The notes under the pieces: generated by a model
Database searches by the model: none
The model's input: the letters and a program-made list of their open reading frames with translations, nothing else
What the model was told of the DNA's origin: nothing
Position numbers and translations under genes: made by a program
Part shown: positions 5,208-6,175 of the stretch, one piece after another
Layout of the letters: the number at the start of each line of letters is the position of its first letter
Position numbering within the stretch: the first letter of the stretch is position 1
NCBI GenBank assembly: GCA_903916165.1
Contig: CAIWVR010000227.1
Coordinates: forward strand, 1 to 6,175
Source of the DNA: an uncultured Hyphomicrobiales bacterium
GTDB taxonomy: Bacteria > Pseudomonadota > Alphaproteobacteria > Rhizobiales > Beijerinckiaceae
Direction of reading: 5' to 3'
Length of the DNA stretch: 6,175 nucleotides

Positions 5208-6175
5208 ATGAACATGTGCGTTTCAGCCCGGCGTGACCGGATTCTGACACTTGTCGCCGGTGTTGGACTTGTCTTCGCGATGTCCCTTGCGGCGACTGAC
5301 GCCGAAGCGCGGCCCCGCAAGCATCGCGTCAAGCACGCCCGTGCTGCAGCTCCCTATACGCCCCCCTTTGCCGCCCTTGTCGTCGACGCCAACAACGGCA
5401 AGGTGCTCTACGCAAAGAACGAAAACGAGCTGCGTCATCCGGCATCTGTCACCAAGGTCATGACACTCTACATGCTTTTCGAGCAGCTCGAAAAAGGCCG
5501 CATGACCCTCGACACCCCCATCAGGATGACCGCGCATGCGGCCTCCATGCCGCCGTCGAAACTCAACATCCGTCCCGGAAACACGATCTCGACCGAGGAC
5601 GCGATCAAGGCGCTCGTCACCAAATCCGCCAATGACGTGGCCGCCGCCATTGCCGACCAGCTCGGCGGCAGCGAGGCGCACTTCGCCACAATGATGACGG
5701 CCAAGGCCCATTCGTTGGGTATGACACGGACCAATTACGCCAACGCCTCGGGTCTGCCGAACCCGCGACAAATCACCACAGCCCGGGATCTCGTCGTGCT
5801 TGGCCGCGCCATCCAGGAGCGCTTCCCGAAATATTACGCCTATTTCTCGACCCACAATTTCCGGTTTGCCGGTGCGTCGATCCGCAACCACAACAATCTG
5901 CTCGGCCGCCTTGAGGGCGTCGATGGCATCAAGACCGGCTATACGGCCAAGTCTGGCTTCAACCTGCTGACCTCCGTGCGCCGTGATGGCCAGCATGTCG
6001 TTGCCGCGGTCATCGGTGGCACATCTGCCGGCTCGCGGGACCGGATCATGGCGGGCCTGATCGAAGACAAGATCCAATATGCGTCAAACGCGAAGACAGC
6101 ACCGTCCGTCTTCGCTGCTGACCGGATGGAACGCCGCCTCGAGGCCAGGGCAGAGCCGAAGTCCGAAGCCAAACC
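5208..6175 (+). CDS. D-alanyl-D-alanine carboxypeptidase, S11 family (3' end outside window)
   Basis: A low-molecular-mass penicillin-binding protein that removes the terminal D-Ala of peptidoglycan pentapeptides in the periplasm; 322 complete codons are visible and the frame is open at the edge. A signal peptide (about residues 1-34) has RRDR, a hydrophobic run and an A-E-A cleavage site before RPRKHR. All three active-site motifs are present: S80-V-T-K83 (S80 is the acyl-enzyme nucleophile), S140-A-N142 and K242-T-G244. The catalytic domain spans about residues 52-290. After it comes a charged Ala/Arg/Lys/Glu linker, as in alphaproteobacterial members that end in a SPOR peptidoglycan-binding domain or in a long basic extension; the window stops before this can be seen. 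The ATG at 5208 is preceded by GAGGG (5195-5199) with an 8-nt gap, better than the next ATG at 5214. Whether it is the DacA, DacC or DacF type cannot be decided, so no symbol is given. Confidence 0.95.
   Translation, partial: MNMCVSARRDRILTLVAGVGLVFAMSLAATDAEARPRKHRVKHARAAAPYTPPFAALVVDANNGKVLYAKNENELRHPASVTKVMTLYMLFEQLEKGRMTLDTPIRMTAHAASMPPSKLNIRPGNTISTEDAIKALVTKSANDVAAAIADQLGGSEAHFATMMTAKAHSLGMTRTNYANASGLPNPRQITTARDLVVLGRAIQERFPKYYAYFSTHNFRFAGASIRNHNNLLGRLEGVDGIKTGYTAKSGFNLLTSVRRDGQHVVAAVIGGTSAGSRDRIMAGLIEDKIQYASNAKTAPSVFAADRMERRLEARAEPKSEAK

Noticed and set aside
5223..6077. Minus-strand open frame (284 codons) opposite the carboxypeptidase gene
   Set aside because: The plus strand encodes all three S11 active-site motifs and a signal peptide; the antisense frame is a GC-driven shadow.

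Overview
The window looks like ordinary chromosomal DNA from an alphaproteobacterium, most likely of the order Hyphomicrobiales (rhizobia and relatives). The reasons are the GC-rich coding sequence, the adjacent clpS-clpA pair with an alphaproteobacterial ClpS core, a short phasin of the alphaproteobacterial type beside clpS, an S11 D-alanyl-D-alanine carboxypeptidase nearby, and palindromic intergenic repeats that resemble the rhizobial RIME family. I see no phage, transposase, CRISPR array, tRNA or rRNA.

Layout. Bases 25-145 hold a mirror-symmetric palindromic repeat made of two 47-nt arms. A HIT-family hydrolase gene (161-577, +) follows directly. A third, more degenerate copy of the same repeat unit (600-654) fills the gap between this gene and the convergent clpA. 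clpA (666-3149, -) and clpS (ending at 3159, -) form an operon with a 9-nt gap. A candidate promoter lies at 3800-3828, just after a strong intrinsic terminator (3853-3879, -) that ends the upstream phasin gene (3942-4283, -). The phasin gene has a clear sigma-70 promoter with a palindromic operator inside its spacer and a second copy 30 bp upstream. A small lipoprotein gene (4535-4831, -) lies farther along. A 376-bp, partly AT-rich region separates it from a divergent D-Ala-D-Ala carboxypeptidase gene (5208 to beyond the right edge, +).

Function. ClpS delivers N-degron substrates to the ClpA unfoldase, which feeds ClpP (not encoded here). The phasin coats polyhydroxyalkanoate granules, and its promoter architecture fits repression by a PhaR-like regulator when free polymer is absent. 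The carboxypeptidase trims peptidoglycan stem peptides in the periplasm. The lipoprotein has no sure function, although its two-cysteine core resembles EexN-type lipoproteins. Apart from clpS-clpA there is no sign that these genes form one pathway.

I found no convincing new multi-gene system. The two signals most worth checking are the covarying hairpin grammar of the palindromic repeats around the HIT gene and the operator embedded in the phasin promoter.
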